This document shows positions 13,736 to 23,667 of a stretch of DNA of 64,000 nt, in pieces. The translations under genes and the position numbers were made by a program. How positions within the stretch are numbered: position 1 is the first letter of the stretch; every line of letters begins with the position of its first letter. The DNA comes from Hirundichthys speculiger. Taxonomy: Eukaryota > Chordata > Actinopteri > Beloniformes > Exocoetidae. The notes below the pieces were generated by a model. The model had not been told where the DNA came from and made no database searches. It worked only from the letters and a program-made list of their open reading frames with translations. Where the stretch lies: assembly GCA_018398805.1 (NCBI GenBank), contig JAGFBZ010000012.1, positions 1 through 64,000 on the forward strand, given 5' to 3'.

Positions 13736-14877
13736 TATTGATGATCAGCAGCATCTGGCTGTAACTCTATGGAGGCAGTGAGGGGATACTTTGTATTGGC
13801 CACTTAATTTTCTTTTTGGCTTCATTTTTGTTAATAAATAACAGCATGTTGAATGCCTGAGCTCATACTTGCCTCAAATCAAGTCTTACTATGATAAGAT
13901 GACTTTTCTGATATTTCAACACGATTAAAAAGGCTGTATTTATAATGAGAAATATGGCTGAGCCGAGATGGTTGGGGGATGTCTTTGGTCAGTTCAGAGC
14001 CCCCGCAGACGTGCTCAGACCAGTTTTCCACATGCGTGCAGAATATGATACGCTTTGCTGCGAGAATTCAGCTGGAACGGGAGATCTCCAAAACCGTTGT
14101 CATCACAAAGACATCCAGTTTATTGATCTTCAGATGGAGCGTGAGTGAAAAGCATTCAGGGCGGGTGAAACTTGCAGCCGTATTTATTCATCGATTTGCT
14201 ATTCCGCCAGAAGCGCGCGTCTTAAGAAGAAAACAAACTGCGAGTAAACAGCGAACATGCTTGACCGCGAAAGCATAGAGATGAGGAGCCACTCCTGACG
14301 CCGTATGAATGTGCAGCAGCCTCAACAGATCGATGCCCAGCCACCTCAGCACAATGTCCACATGACCCCGCGCATTGATTGTTGATTGCCACAGAACGCA
14401 GCTGTGTTTGTCATATTAAAGCCACCGACGGACACTTTCATCCCCGGTATCGATGCATCCAGGAGCCATTTATAAATGCCACTTGATTAAGCCTTAATTT
14501 CCTTCTTTAATCAGTCCAGTAATTGCAACCTCGAGACCCGTTTTTAACAAGCGACATGGAAACAGGAGGGAGGAGGCGTGGATGTTAATTCAGCATTAAT
14601 CCACCCAGCGTGGGACGTGATTACGCAATGCAGGAAAAACTGTCTGGAGATGAGAGGAAGGTACGACCCGATGGAAGAGATGATGGATGAGGAGCCCACG
14701 CTGACTCATTTATGGCCGGCTGTTCGCGCCTCCCGACTGAGGCGGCGGCCTGCTGTGAGAGTCATGTCAGGTTCTGATTGCAGTGATGTTTCTGAAGTGA
14801 CGCTCTGCAGCTCAGGAGCTGGATCTTGAGCTCCCGCTGCAGAGCAGCCATACTGGCCACGGTTAACTGATGTTTTT
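13736..14877. other. Unassigned intergenic DNA
   Basis: Several short ORFs (61-99 residues) overlap in different frames with no recognisable domain. No repeat structure or exon was identified. Confidence 0.4.
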
Positions 14878-15640
14878 TAATTCGGAATTAATTATTCCGA
14901 ATTAAATAATTCAGAATTAAACTATTTTCCTTCGAGTTTACATGGAAATAGTAATTCCAAATTGAGGTTTACATGGAAAACACGTTTGATCGGCTTTATC
15001 CAATTCCTCTTAAGGTCTGGGGGTTGGGAAGGGTTCTGATTATGTAGTCTTCTTATGTAGGGTTTATGTATGTAGGGATTATGTAGGGTTCTGATTGGAT
15101 GGGGGGGGGCGGACGTCTTTACGTATTTACGTCTACCGGAAGAAAACAAACTTACTCGATTAGCAACAACATGGAGGACTACATTATTAGCATCAGCCGC
15201 TACAACTTGGAAAAGCTCACAATTTTTATGTTTCCTGCCATCTGTTCTTTTAATTATTTCCAGTTCCTCCAAACTATTTATTAAATAAATCGTCTCTGCT
15301 CTTGACCACTGTTTACTGCATGCTGCTATCTTGAAACTTTGTTTTTGAAAACAAGCCCAGCGCGAAATATAAGCGTCATCGCGACAGACGGGCAAGGGAA
15401 CTAGCAGAAAGACAGGAATTAGTTTAAAGTGGAATGAGTGTATACATGACCGCGGAATTATTCTATTCAGATTTAAAATCAGAATAAACCAGCCAATTAC
15501 TTTGGAATTAAGTTTAATTCGGAATGGACATTTTCATTCGGAATTAGGTGTTTACATGGTAATTTTTAATCATTTTAAATCGGATTTAATTTTAATTCTG
15601 AATTAAAGAGGAATTAAACTTCCCATGTGAACGCACTGAC
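14878..15640 (-). mobile_element. DNA transposon remnant with Myb/SANT-like ORF
   Basis: Both ends carry clustered, mutually inverted copies of GGAATTAA/TTAATTCC-type words together with GTTTACATGG and CCATGTAAAC words, which gives subterminal inverted repeats. The left terminus appears eroded; the right part ends near CCCATGTGAACGC. The enclosed reverse-strand ORF (14922-15395) has a trihelix/Myb-like signature, which is typical of the second protein of Harbinger-type elements. The superfamily assignment is an inference; no clean 3-bp target duplication was found. Confidence 0.55.
14922..15395 (-). pseudogene. Myb/SANT-like DNA-binding protein of a DNA transposon, remnant
   Basis: The 157-residue ORF has a Myb/trihelix-like segment at about residues 29-69: QWSRAETIYLI, then a DGRKHKN turn, then ELFQVVAA. 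In intact relatives this domain binds element ends and helps the transposase reach DNA. The remainder (about 70-157) has no recognisable domain and looks like translated inverted-repeat sequence, so the domain is cut short. The start methionine is the first in frame and may lie in former 5' UTR. It sits inside the inverted-repeat element described here and is most likely not a host gene. A decayed Harbinger-type accessory protein is the best reading; a captured host Myb exon is possible but less likely. Confidence 0.5.
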
Positions 15641-16299
15641 TGACTGAGAGGTTGTAGGAGGGGAAGATGGAGGACAGGAAAACACTGATGAATGTCTAAG
15701 CAGGGTCTAAAAACCTTCTGCTGCATCTATCCATCATGTGGCAACATCACAGAATTCAGCTCAGTTCTGTTTATTTCGATGACAATAATTCATCACTGAA
15801 GTCATCTCACGACATTTACAAAGAAAGTAAACAAGTTACCTCATTTGCTCTAAGAAATGCCTAAAAATCCCTAATAACTGCACCCCAGAACTTCTAAAAG
15901 ATGCTGAATAATTCACTGCATATTTACTGTAAATATAATATTTATATACATATACATATATATGAGTGGACCAGTGATCCAGTATTGTGACCTTTAGGTT
16001 TGTACAGAGAAAACAAACCTACAAACGTAACAAATCTAATAAATCTAACAAGCCACACTTCTTTGGCTCAGAGGTCCCGTCAACAGCCCCCCGCAGAAAG
16101 CCGAGGTCCGCGCTTCTGTGGTGCCACGCCCACCGCCCTGCCACCCTCTGCCAGTCCGGGTTCATTTCAGGACCCCTTCCAGGTGGAATTGAAATAATTG
16201 CTGCTGTTGGGTCGGCCAAGTTGTCCTCAGACCCTCATGGTGGTCTGTGGAAATGACTTATGAACAATGTTTGGAGTTTTGGCACCCCTGGTTGTGCTC
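15641..16299. other. Unassigned DNA with degenerate repeat piece
   Basis: Positions about 15750-15835 (CTCAGTTCTGTTTATTTC ... TCATCTCACGACATTTACA) resemble a diverged reverse copy of the common fish repeat that ends in AAATTGAATT. The rest, including overlapping ORFs at 15987-16256, shows no domain. Confidence 0.3.
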
Positions 16300-16530
16300 A
16301 GGGACATTTGTTCCGTGAATTTAGTCCAGTTAGACCAAATGTCATTATCTAAATGTCATTCAGGTGTGTTTTCAGTTGAACTAGCTGGCTTCATGGATAG
16401 ATATAGTTGAGAATCATCAGCATACAATGACAGTTGATGTCGTGCTGCCAGACAAAACAATGTAGGCAAATGAAATGGGACAATTACAGCAACCTGTGGA
16501 ACACCTGGGTTCCCAATCTGATTCAGTCCG
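16300..16530 (+). repeat. Diverged interspersed repeat fragment
   Basis: The stretch with TGGATAGATATAGTTGAG, ATCATCAGCATACAATGACA and CCTGTGGAACACCTGGGTT follows the word order of a repeat common in teleost genomes. Divergence is high and no ends are visible, so the class is left open. Confidence 0.35.
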
Positions 16531-16540
16531 GGAAGTGAAC

Positions 16541-16595
16541 AAGAGTTGCAGTTCCTCTAGTAACCAGTAGGCTGTGAGTCAGTCTCCACTGACTG
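16541..16595 (-). repeat. Dispersed copy related to the 28-bp array unit
   Basis: GCAGTTCCTCTAGTAACCAG followed by GAGTCAGTCTCCACTGAC is the reverse complement of the sequence bordering the start of the 28-bp array at 23668-23712. It is a single-unit interspersed copy. Confidence 0.6.
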
Positions 16596-17187
16596 CCGTA
16601 TTAACGCTCCTGTAAAATTTGCCTAAAACGCCTATCCAAGGCATACCCAAAGTAAATTGAAAGCTGTTCTCGAACCGTTTGTAGCACATGGATGGTTTTG
16701 GTCTCTTTTGAAAGGTAACACTCTGAAATTTCCCCCCCCAACTGTCAGAATCACTGTAAGTGTTACTAGCATTGAGTAATCTAAGTTTGAACACACTGAA
16801 ATAGAAGTTTTTTATTCCCGCCTAAATTTTTTTTGTAAACAGATGTCTGCAGATGAGTGCAGCTGTGACTTATTAGCTGGAAAACACAATGGGACCACAG
16901 CATGAAGCCTTACCTAGTGCAAGTTCAAATTTGATAACAATACCACAAAAAAATGATTATTTTACACACGTTTTTGAAAGAGTATGTCTAGGTGTTTCCA
17001 AAAATGTCCATTTGGAGACTCCAAAAGGACACTTGGATAACCATGGCCACATACCAAGGATAAAAGTCATAACTGCCTTTTACAAAACAGCAAACATAGC
17101 AAATTATTCACATATTTACACACATTTACAATTATAACCAATTACAGGTTTTAGCAGCATTTTTTATATAAACAAGCCACACAGCAA
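16596..17187. other. Unassigned DNA left of the transposon nest
   Basis: Nothing recognisable was found. ORFs at 16579-16794 and 16889-17137 lack domains. Confidence 0.3.
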
Positions 17188-17590
17188 TTGACCTTTCGGT
17201 ACGCACCGCCCCCTTCCTAGTTACTGTTGCTAGGTCTGACATTCTCGCTGCTCCTCCATTAACCCTGTAAAACCCAAATATAGAAAAACACTAAAAAAAA
17301 AATTTTAACCATTAAGATGTTGTTGTAGGAGGCCCTTTGAGGCTGAAAATGAGATGTTTTTCAAAAAAATATGTTTTTGTAAGTTTTTACGGAAATGTTG
17401 TAAAATTGCAACAGTGGGCTCAATGGGGAGCAGAATCTCCTGTATCTGTACTCATTGTCTGAACAACAATACAGAATTAAGGATTCATTTGCAGGGTTTT
17501 ACTTTTGTCACAGAACAGTATAACATGAAAAATAATCTCAGTCATGTTGTTATGAACAGTCATTTATTGCAATAGCAAGAACTTTGACAT

Positions 17591-18052
17591 TTATTTACAA
17601 TGATAGTCCCAGAAACAGTTCTTGTCCTCTGAAAAACAGAGGCAGACATCACATTTGCTGCATTGGGTATTGGTATACCCTTTACTGCAATGTCTGCAGT
17701 GTCCTCTCTTCACTTTTATTGGGAAATGTCCAAAGTGTTGTGGCCACCTGGAAAGAGAAGAATCAATAATAATATATAAATAATCAGTTCATATATATGC
17801 CAAAAATGCATGATGATACAAGTCAAAGATATCACAAACATGGCAAATAGCAGAAATAGATTCTTACCAGAATGAGAGAGGATGGTAGTTGGGCCTGGAA
17901 CTTTCTCATGTTCAGGATCTCCTTCTTTGGCATCTTGAGAGCTTGGCAATGTCGCTTGTAGAGGAGCCAGGCATTGACCACAGCAAGGGTGATGGTGTGC
18001 CAGAAGATGTACATGTACCAGCGCCGGGATTTCAGGGCGAACTTGTATTTTG
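17591..18052 (-). pseudogene. piggyBac transposase C-terminal remnant (two exons)
   Basis: The upstream exon (about 17868-18052) encodes RRWYMYIFWHTITLAVVNAW and LYKRHC, a segment characteristic of the piggyBac transposase fold after the catalytic core. It ends at a GTAAG donor. A pyrimidine-rich acceptor ends at 17748, and the next exon (17591-17747) encodes a Cys-rich finger with CRHC, CSKCDVCLC and a final NCFWDYH before a stop at 17591-17593; this is the family's C-terminal zinc-binding domain. One base is missing in a T run between CLCF and the NCFWDYH segment, so the frame is broken. The reading frames across the putative intron also do not join cleanly. The N-terminal part and catalytic aspartates are not present nearby. 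It is therefore a dead remnant. Confidence 0.75.
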
Positions 18053-18727
18053 CTGTAATTACACATTGCACTGAAGTAATCTATTCACACATTTAACTGG
18101 CCACACAACAGTGTATAGCTGACCAATTGTAAACTCTGATTATCATACTAATAGATATGCAGGTAGCCTCCAACTTACGACAACACCTGACATTCCTGAA
18201 CACCAACACCTGCTCCAGAACAATGGAAAAAATGCCCTCCCCCAAGCATCCTCCACAACTGATTTAACTAAGAATTGATAGGAACATTTTCTTATCAAAA
18301 GCCAAGACAAAGGGCAGACATGCACAAACAGAAATTCTTTGTTAGAAAGTCCTGCTTTCTGTGATAAGGAGAAAATACTAAGGGCCTGATTTACTAAAGG
18401 TTTGCGTGCGTAAAAACGTGTGCAAACTTGACACCACCCGCAAACCAATGTGCAGTCTGATCTACTAACAGCGTGCAAACAGGACTGCGCCTCTCAAATG
18501 AGAAAAATAGCACACGCTGTTCATTTAGCACTTTTGCCCTGATGAATAAACAATATGGGGCGTACCCGCCAGAAAGCGCAAAATACTGGGAGGGGAAAAT
18601 GCAAATAGGTCCATTTACCACGCGCAATGAGATTTACCAACCCTGAAAGCAATTGCGGGGATTGTGATTGCGTCTGTATTTAGTACGTTCGAAAGGAAGG
18701 TGCTATTCTGTCCAGCATTATGCACCG

Positions 18728-18840
18728 ATGGCTGCTGTTATTGTGGCAAGGAGGCGACATCGCCAAAATCAAAGAATACGCAGAGAGAGTCTTTCGGACT
18801 CGTGTAAATTTGTTTGCACATGCAAAAGGAGAAATATTTT
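18728..18840 (+). pseudogene. Harbinger transposase N-terminal remnant, copy 1
   Basis: From the ATG at 18728 the frame reads MAAVIVARRRHRQNQRIRRE. The next frame continues ERVFRTRVNLFAH. This is the usual start of HARBI1-like transposases, which begin with an arginine-rich stretch followed by an RxFR-type motif. Two bases appear to be missing in the GAGAGAG run that joins the halves. The second copy has the same run, so the lesion predates their spread. The catalytic DDE core is absent. The product would be non-functional. Confidence 0.6.
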
Positions 18841-18892
18841 ATTTGAATGTTAAATCGAGTATTATTCAGCAAAAGGTTGCCACAGGAGGCAC

Positions 18893-19355
18893 CAGGGTTT
18901 CCGTTGTCTGGTAATTGCCGGACTTCGTCTGGTAAAATATGCGGGAGTCCGGGATTTTATAATCTCTCCGGTCAAAATGTCCGGTGAAAATACTCCTCCC
19001 AAGCACAATTTCAGTTGTAATAAAATGGATTATTTCCACATCATTTTATGAAAAACGCCTCGGGATTCTCCCAGAGGAGCTGGTGGAAGCGGCCGGGGGG
19101 AGGGAGGTCTGGATCTCTCTGCTGAAGCTGCTGCCCCAGCGACCCGACTTCGGGTCCATCCATCCATCCATTAGCGGAAGCTAATGGATGGATGGATGGA
19201 TGGATGGATGGATTTTATGAAAAAACATATACTTTTTTTACTAATGAGTAGTGTGTGAGGACGAGTCGGCTCCAGCCACAGCTCCACTCATTGATGCCAC
19301 AGCTGCGCGCAGAGACGCATCTCCGTAATGACAGCGCTCCGCGGTTATGGAGGCT
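18893..19355 (+). mobile_element. hAT-like fragment inside Harbinger copy 1
   Basis: Comparison with the second Harbinger copy shows this stretch is foreign. It starts with CAGGGTTTCCGTTGTCTGG, a form common at hAT termini. No matching right end or 8-bp duplication was found, so it is either truncated or replaced part of the Harbinger sequence. It carries the LINE tail at 19056-19211. Confidence 0.4.
19056..19211 (+). mobile_element. 5'-truncated LINE tail
   Basis: The segment reads ELVEAAGGREVW and LLPQRPDFG in frame and ends in a GGATGGATGG tail. This is the extreme C-terminus and 3' tail of the LINE family also found at 31629-32054. It is flanked by the 13-bp duplication ATTTTATGAAAAA (19043-19055 and 19212-19224), the signature of target-primed insertion. 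The tail contains CCATCCATCCATTAGC facing GCTAATGGATGGATGG, so it can fold back. Confidence 0.8.
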
Positions 19356-19357
19356 TT

Positions 19358-19633
19358 TTATTTTATTTTATTAAAGGCCACTTTTTCTTTAGTTCTTCGC
19401 CTTATATCTTGCCACCTTCTTTTAACCTCATCTGCCGTTCTTTTTGTCTTACCAACTGCATTTATTCTATCGCAGATTTTCTCCCATATTGCGTTTCTTT
19501 TGGTAATGTTTAAATTTCTTTACTGTAGTTCATGAATGTGTTTATTTGCCTCTTCCACTAATATCTCTAACTCCAACTCGTCAAATTTCATTTTGCGCTT
19601 GCGTCTATCCTGCTTTCCATCCAGACTCTCCAT
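19358..19633 (-). pseudogene. Harbinger Myb-like protein remnant, copy 1
   Basis: The start codon is at 19631-19633. The frame gives a basic stretch (KQDRRKRKMKFDELELEILV) and then a helix, the start of a Myb/SANT-like domain resembling NAIF1 and Harbinger accessory proteins. A premature TAA at 19520-19522 stands where copy 2 has CAA (Gln), so the reading frame ends after about 37 residues. Beyond the stop the same homology continues (NAIWEKICDRINAVGK, RTADEVKRRWQDI) to a final stop at 19358-19360, where sequence diverges from copy 2 because of the inserted piece. Confidence 0.7.
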
Positions 19634-20252
19634 GGCGCAAACCGTAAGACACGCAACACCTCATTTAAATACTGTGGTTTGCACCCGTTATCATTTGCGC
19701 GAGCATTCTTAGTTGATCACCCGCAAAACACGCAACAACAGCACGCGCAAACTTTTTCAGTGCACACGCAATTTAGTACTCTTTATTTAGGATCTTAGTA
19801 AATCAGGCCCTAAGTGTTCAAGGTGGTTAGAAATCATTATAAGTAAATGAAAATGATTAGATATGGCAATATATCTTTGCACACTAGTTTCTAATACAAT
19901 AATATGTAATCAAATATAAGGCTAGGCTGTAAATCATGTGTAGTTTAAAGTTATATTGTGAAAAATTAAATTGTTCCTCTCAAGACATCCCTCTCAAAAC
20001 AGGGTTGTTTTGACTACCACATTCACCCAACGTTGTAATATTGCAACTATTACAAAACAAGCTCTAAATAAAATGTAAGGCACATTTTCAACAATGACTA
20101 CATACTGACATGTTCTAGACACTGTAATAAACACATAAAAAAATATTTAAAGCACTTTACTTACTTCAGTCAGATAAATCCAATCCAGTAAATCGAGGGG
20201 ATGATGCTCTCTGAAAAATCTGGAGGGTTGTGACTTCTGGACCTGAGGACAA

Positions 20253-20264
20253 GCCTTATATACA
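20253..20264 (-). promoter_or_regulatory. TATA-like box of the piggyBac element
   Basis: On the reverse strand the sequence reads TATATAAGGCTTG about 90 bp upstream of GACTGAAGTAAGTAAAG, which has a good splice-donor form. The order TATA box, short leader, donor fits the 5' end of the transposase transcript. Inferred from motif order only. Confidence 0.4.
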
Positions 20265-21243
20265 AATGTATGACCCAATAGCATTCTGAGACTGAACAAT
20301 AGGACCAAATGAGTATGTTAATGTGGTTGAACAAAAAAATAAAATTAAAAAAAGTTTTTTTGGGGGATAACAAAAATTGTTGTAATTTTGCAACAGTGGG
20401 TCTTACAGGGTGGACAATGTTATTTAGCCATTTTTCCGATGCCTATCAACTGTATTTACATTACACTAGAATAACGCTGTGGTAAAATATTGCTGCTGGG
20501 GACCTGCAACAGTGATTCGAGGTGTCCAGAATGTTTGGAGGGACACACCACCATTTAGTAAAAGTAATAAGATTTAGCAGCATGGAGGGTGATGAGTAAA
20601 AACATTTCTCAGTTAGCATTCTGGCTAACTTGCTAGCCAGCTATCAGCCTGCCTCGTTGTCTACAAATATATATGGCCCTGGATATTTATTTTGTTAGGT
20701 ATAAGGTGAGGCTAGTGATGTTAACGTCACTTTATTAATTATATTAATACAATGCTGCGACTGTCTGATGTTAACATAGCTCTGGTGTGGGACAGACCTA
20801 TGAACCAGAGCTAATGCTAACAGAGAACTCCACACCCTCCTTGCCGCTAATTCATATAATTACTTCTAGTAAACGGTGGTTAAATCAATCATCTAATAAA
20901 CAAAGTAAACTTACCTTGGAGTAAATGTAGGTTGTGTTTTGTAACTTTCCCCACGTTCAGTTGCTTGTGTGGATGGACACAACTTAACCTACAGCTGCAT
21001 TCTCCAGCATTTGTTTTGGTTTGGGAAAGAGAATAAAAATGTCCCTCCAAACGTTCTGGACACCTCAAGTCACTGTTGCAGGTCCCCAGCAGCAATATTT
21101 AACCACGGCGTTATTCTAGTGTAATGTAAATACGGTTGATAGGCATCGGAAAAATGGCAAAATAACATTGTTCTTAATGGTGAAGCAGGGAGAATGTCCG
21201 ACCTAGCAACAGTAACTAGGGACGGTGCTTACGGAAAGGTCAA

Positions 21244-22012
21244 ATGGCCACTGACGCACGTTTGACGCACGTAATTAATTTGCAGTTACGCAGGTAGTTT
21301 CTGGTTGTGGCTTTGTCTCCGCCCCCTGAAACGACACATCGCTGTGTTCAAAATTTTATTGGCTATACAATGCGTCAGTCATCAGCATGACTGGTTCTAA
21401 CTGGCTCAGTTTTTACACGACACAATGGGGGCATGGGCTTCCTTTCAACGCTGGCCCTCATTGGCTATTGTAGGTTGTGGACAGGACAGGGAAGCTGCTG
21501 TATGGACGAATGAGGTGTCAATCTAAAGGTCAGCTAACCCCCTCCATTTTAAAACCAAAGAATTGAATATGAAACACGCAATCGGCGAGTCACAGTGAAT
21601 AAAGCCCAGAAGTTCGACCGCCGACCGGCAAATTTTTAAATGATGCAGCGGCTTTTTGTGAATATTTACTGGTATAATAATGAATTTTGGAATACTTTAC
21701 TGGATTGGATTGACTGGAACCTTTGTGAATGTACCCAGACCATTTTTGTAGGAATATTTTAATCGGATGAGTTTTATAAGGCTTATAAGGTGAGTTGCAT
21801 CAATTTCGTAACTGTTTGTTTGTTTGTGGTGTGACACAGGTGTTGATTGTACCTGCTGTTATGATTATACGCTGAAATGGTTTGCATCGATTGAACCACA
21901 AGAATCTTAGCTTTCCAAATATATGTCGCATGACTACCTCATGTAACATATGAGCTGTGTAAATTACGGTTTAGTTTCGGAAATTACGCGGGCCGTTGGA
22001 ATGGTAACGGGT
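21244..22012. other. Unassigned DNA right of the nest
   Basis: The DNA is moderately GC-balanced, with direct words such as TTGACGCACG. No ORF with a domain and no element ends were identified. Confidence 0.3.
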
Positions 22013-22110
22013 TAAAATGTCTGACAAAAACATATTTACAGTCTGGTACAATAAGAAAAAAATATCTCCACAGGTAGATGCCCCTTCGTGGACAGTTGAG
22101 GAACTACTTC
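22013..22110 (+). repeat. Dispersed repeat copy (same family as the array seed)
   Basis: TTAAAATGTCTGACAAAAAC and CATATTTACAGTCTGGTAC, followed by GGACAGTTGAGGAAC, match a repeat I know from fish genomes in which the 28-bp array unit is embedded. The copy is diverged. Confidence 0.4.
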
Positions 22111-23022
22111 CTGGTAAAGAACAACAGCTGCTACCTTGTCAGCCTCTGCCTCTTGTAGCAGCTGGGTGGTCCTGTTGAGCAAACTTTACTTTGAATCATC
22201 TGTGGTCCCGTCCAACCGGACCGCTAACCAACGGCCCGGGCCCACAGGCAGTGGGTAGGTGCCGTTCAAGAGCCCACTCGTTCCACTCACTTGCTCATTT
22301 TGACATTTCTTTGGGAGCACTTCTACGTCCAGGTCTTTTTTTTTTTTGCATGAAGGTTATTATACGGTTTCTTTTTGGACTCTGTTAAAAACACTATGAG
22401 AGGAATCACTGAGTGTTTTAACTGGCCAAGTGTGAATGAAATAAAAAGATGGCAGATCAGGTCCAGGCTGGATTATGTGTAAGTCTATATACTGTACACA
22501 CATACATAGGACCTCGCGCTGGACCCTTCATCTCCATAAACATAATATATGGTAATAAAAAAGCAAAGGCTGGTGAACAAAGTGTCAGACTGGCTAAAGC
22601 CCGTCTGCCAGGATGGAATGAAACTCACTTCTTTTATATGTTCTGACCCGATTCAATATAACACCACCCTGCACATTTACTTGACCCGTCACACCTCTAC
22701 TGGGCTATCGGTGTCATATGAAAGACAGGCCAGACTTTTCATACATTCATAAAGATTTAACGAGCCTCACACACAAGTGGTGTGAAGCCTGAGAGGCAGA
22801 GGAAGAAAGTGGAGACATTCTTGTCCGGTGAACACACCCACAGCTAAGAGTCGGGACATTTTGGTCAAGCTTGGATCTAACACCGAGGAGGATATAAAAT
22901 AACCGTCTACGCTGGCAGCGCAACCACACCTCCACACGGGCTGCATCAGCCAGATAACGCCACAAATTCTCCTTTAGGCGTTTATATCTGAATTCGGTGA
23001 AGCAAAGGGGCTACATCTGATT
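22111..23022. other. Unassigned DNA
   Basis: Contains a short T run near 22338. ORFs of 65-72 residues have no domain. Confidence 0.3.
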
Positions 23023-23090
23023 TCAATATGTAGTTCCTCAAACAACCACCGGGGGCTAGCTCCAAGAGTGAGTCAGTCTCAAAGGCTATA
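23023..23090 (-). repeat. Dispersed repeat copy related to the 28-bp array
   Basis: GTAGTTCCTCAAACAACCAC then GAGTGAGTCAGTCTCAAAG is the reverse complement of the array's left border (GACTGACTCACT ... GTTGAGGAACTGCAG at 23678-23731) with substitutions. Confidence 0.55.
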
Positions 23091-23667
23091 TAAGAGGACC
23101 CAAACAAACCCTCTGTGATGTCACTCATGGGTGTTCGGAAGAGTGCTTTTGCATCGTCTTGTCAGTCCAGTTAGCGGTCTGGTAAGTCAACTTGGAGGGG
23201 TCCTGAAACAATCTGAGGCATAAGACACTTGACCTGAGGATCCCGCCGCTATGAGATGTAGAAGGCGATGAGCAAGAAGCAGTCCAGCTGGTGTCCTCTG
23301 GTTAGCCTTGGATAGTGGCCTTAAAACAAAAGCTAAGCTAGCTGCTTCAGGCTGTTTGACTAGTCTGAACGTCTGAACTGTTCCAGACAAACCAAAATCC
23401 AGTTGGGGCAGGCAGTCACTTAGCACGGTTAATAGCACTACAAACCATATTGTCCTTAAAATCAAAATGACTGTGCTCTGTTAGGTCTTTATTTGCAGTT
23501 CAAAAGTCAAGTGAAGACAACTACCATCATCAAACATACAATTGATGCTTTAAATCCTTCGTATTTGCTCGTACAGTTTTCAGGGATGTGAAATCTGCCT
23601 GTGGAGACCAGGACTGGTTTTTCTACCAGGTTGTTAATTGTTGTTTTTTTCTGTTATCTGTTATCAT
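23091..23667. other. Unassigned DNA before the 28-bp array
   Basis: A 92-residue reverse ORF (23187-23465) begins with a hydrophobic segment but has no recognised family. No other signal was seen. Confidence 0.3.

Larger units (their letters stand above)
18382..19810. mobile_element. Harbinger-type nonautonomous transposon, copy 1
   Basis: The terminal inverted repeats GGGCCTGATTTACT and AGTAAATCAGGCCC are exact. They are flanked by a TAA duplication (18379-18381 and 19811-19813), the 3-bp TWA target typical of PIF/Harbinger. The forward strand keeps the start of a transposase, and the reverse strand keeps a Myb-like protein, so the two genes converge. The rest of the transposase is missing. 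A second copy of the same family is at 53839-55064. This copy holds a foreign piece from 18893 to about 19355. Confidence 0.88.
17263..20410 (-). mobile_element. piggyBac-type transposon, internally deleted
   Basis: The termini are CCCTGTAAAACCCA (17263-17276) and TGGGTCTTACAGGG (ending 20410), which are mutually inverted. TTAA stands just outside the left end at 17259-17262. The CCC-starting ends and TTAA target are typical of piggyBac. The right TTAA is missing: the uninserted arm at the other end of the host element shows that a few bases were lost at this junction. On the reverse strand the element keeps a TATA-like promoter, a short exon ending in a splice-donor-like site near 20164, and two C-terminal transposase exons. 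Most of the transposase body is absent. A Harbinger element sits at 18382-19810. Confidence 0.85.
17188..21243. mobile_element. Long inverted-repeat element, host of nested insertions
   Basis: The right arm (21041-21243, about 200 bp) is the near-perfect reverse complement of a left arm now split in two (17188-17262 plus 20411-20545). Termini are TTGACCTTTC and its complement GAAAGGTCAA. Without the piggyBac insertion the element would be about 0.9 kb with a loop of about 0.5 kb (20546-21040). The loop has no clear ORF. No target duplication was found at the borders, so the superfamily is open (a fold-back or Mutator-like MITE would fit). Confidence 0.8.

Noticed and set aside
17716..18066. 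116-residue reverse ORF
   Set aside because: It is a shifted frame over the piggyBac exons; the other frame carries the conserved transposase residues.
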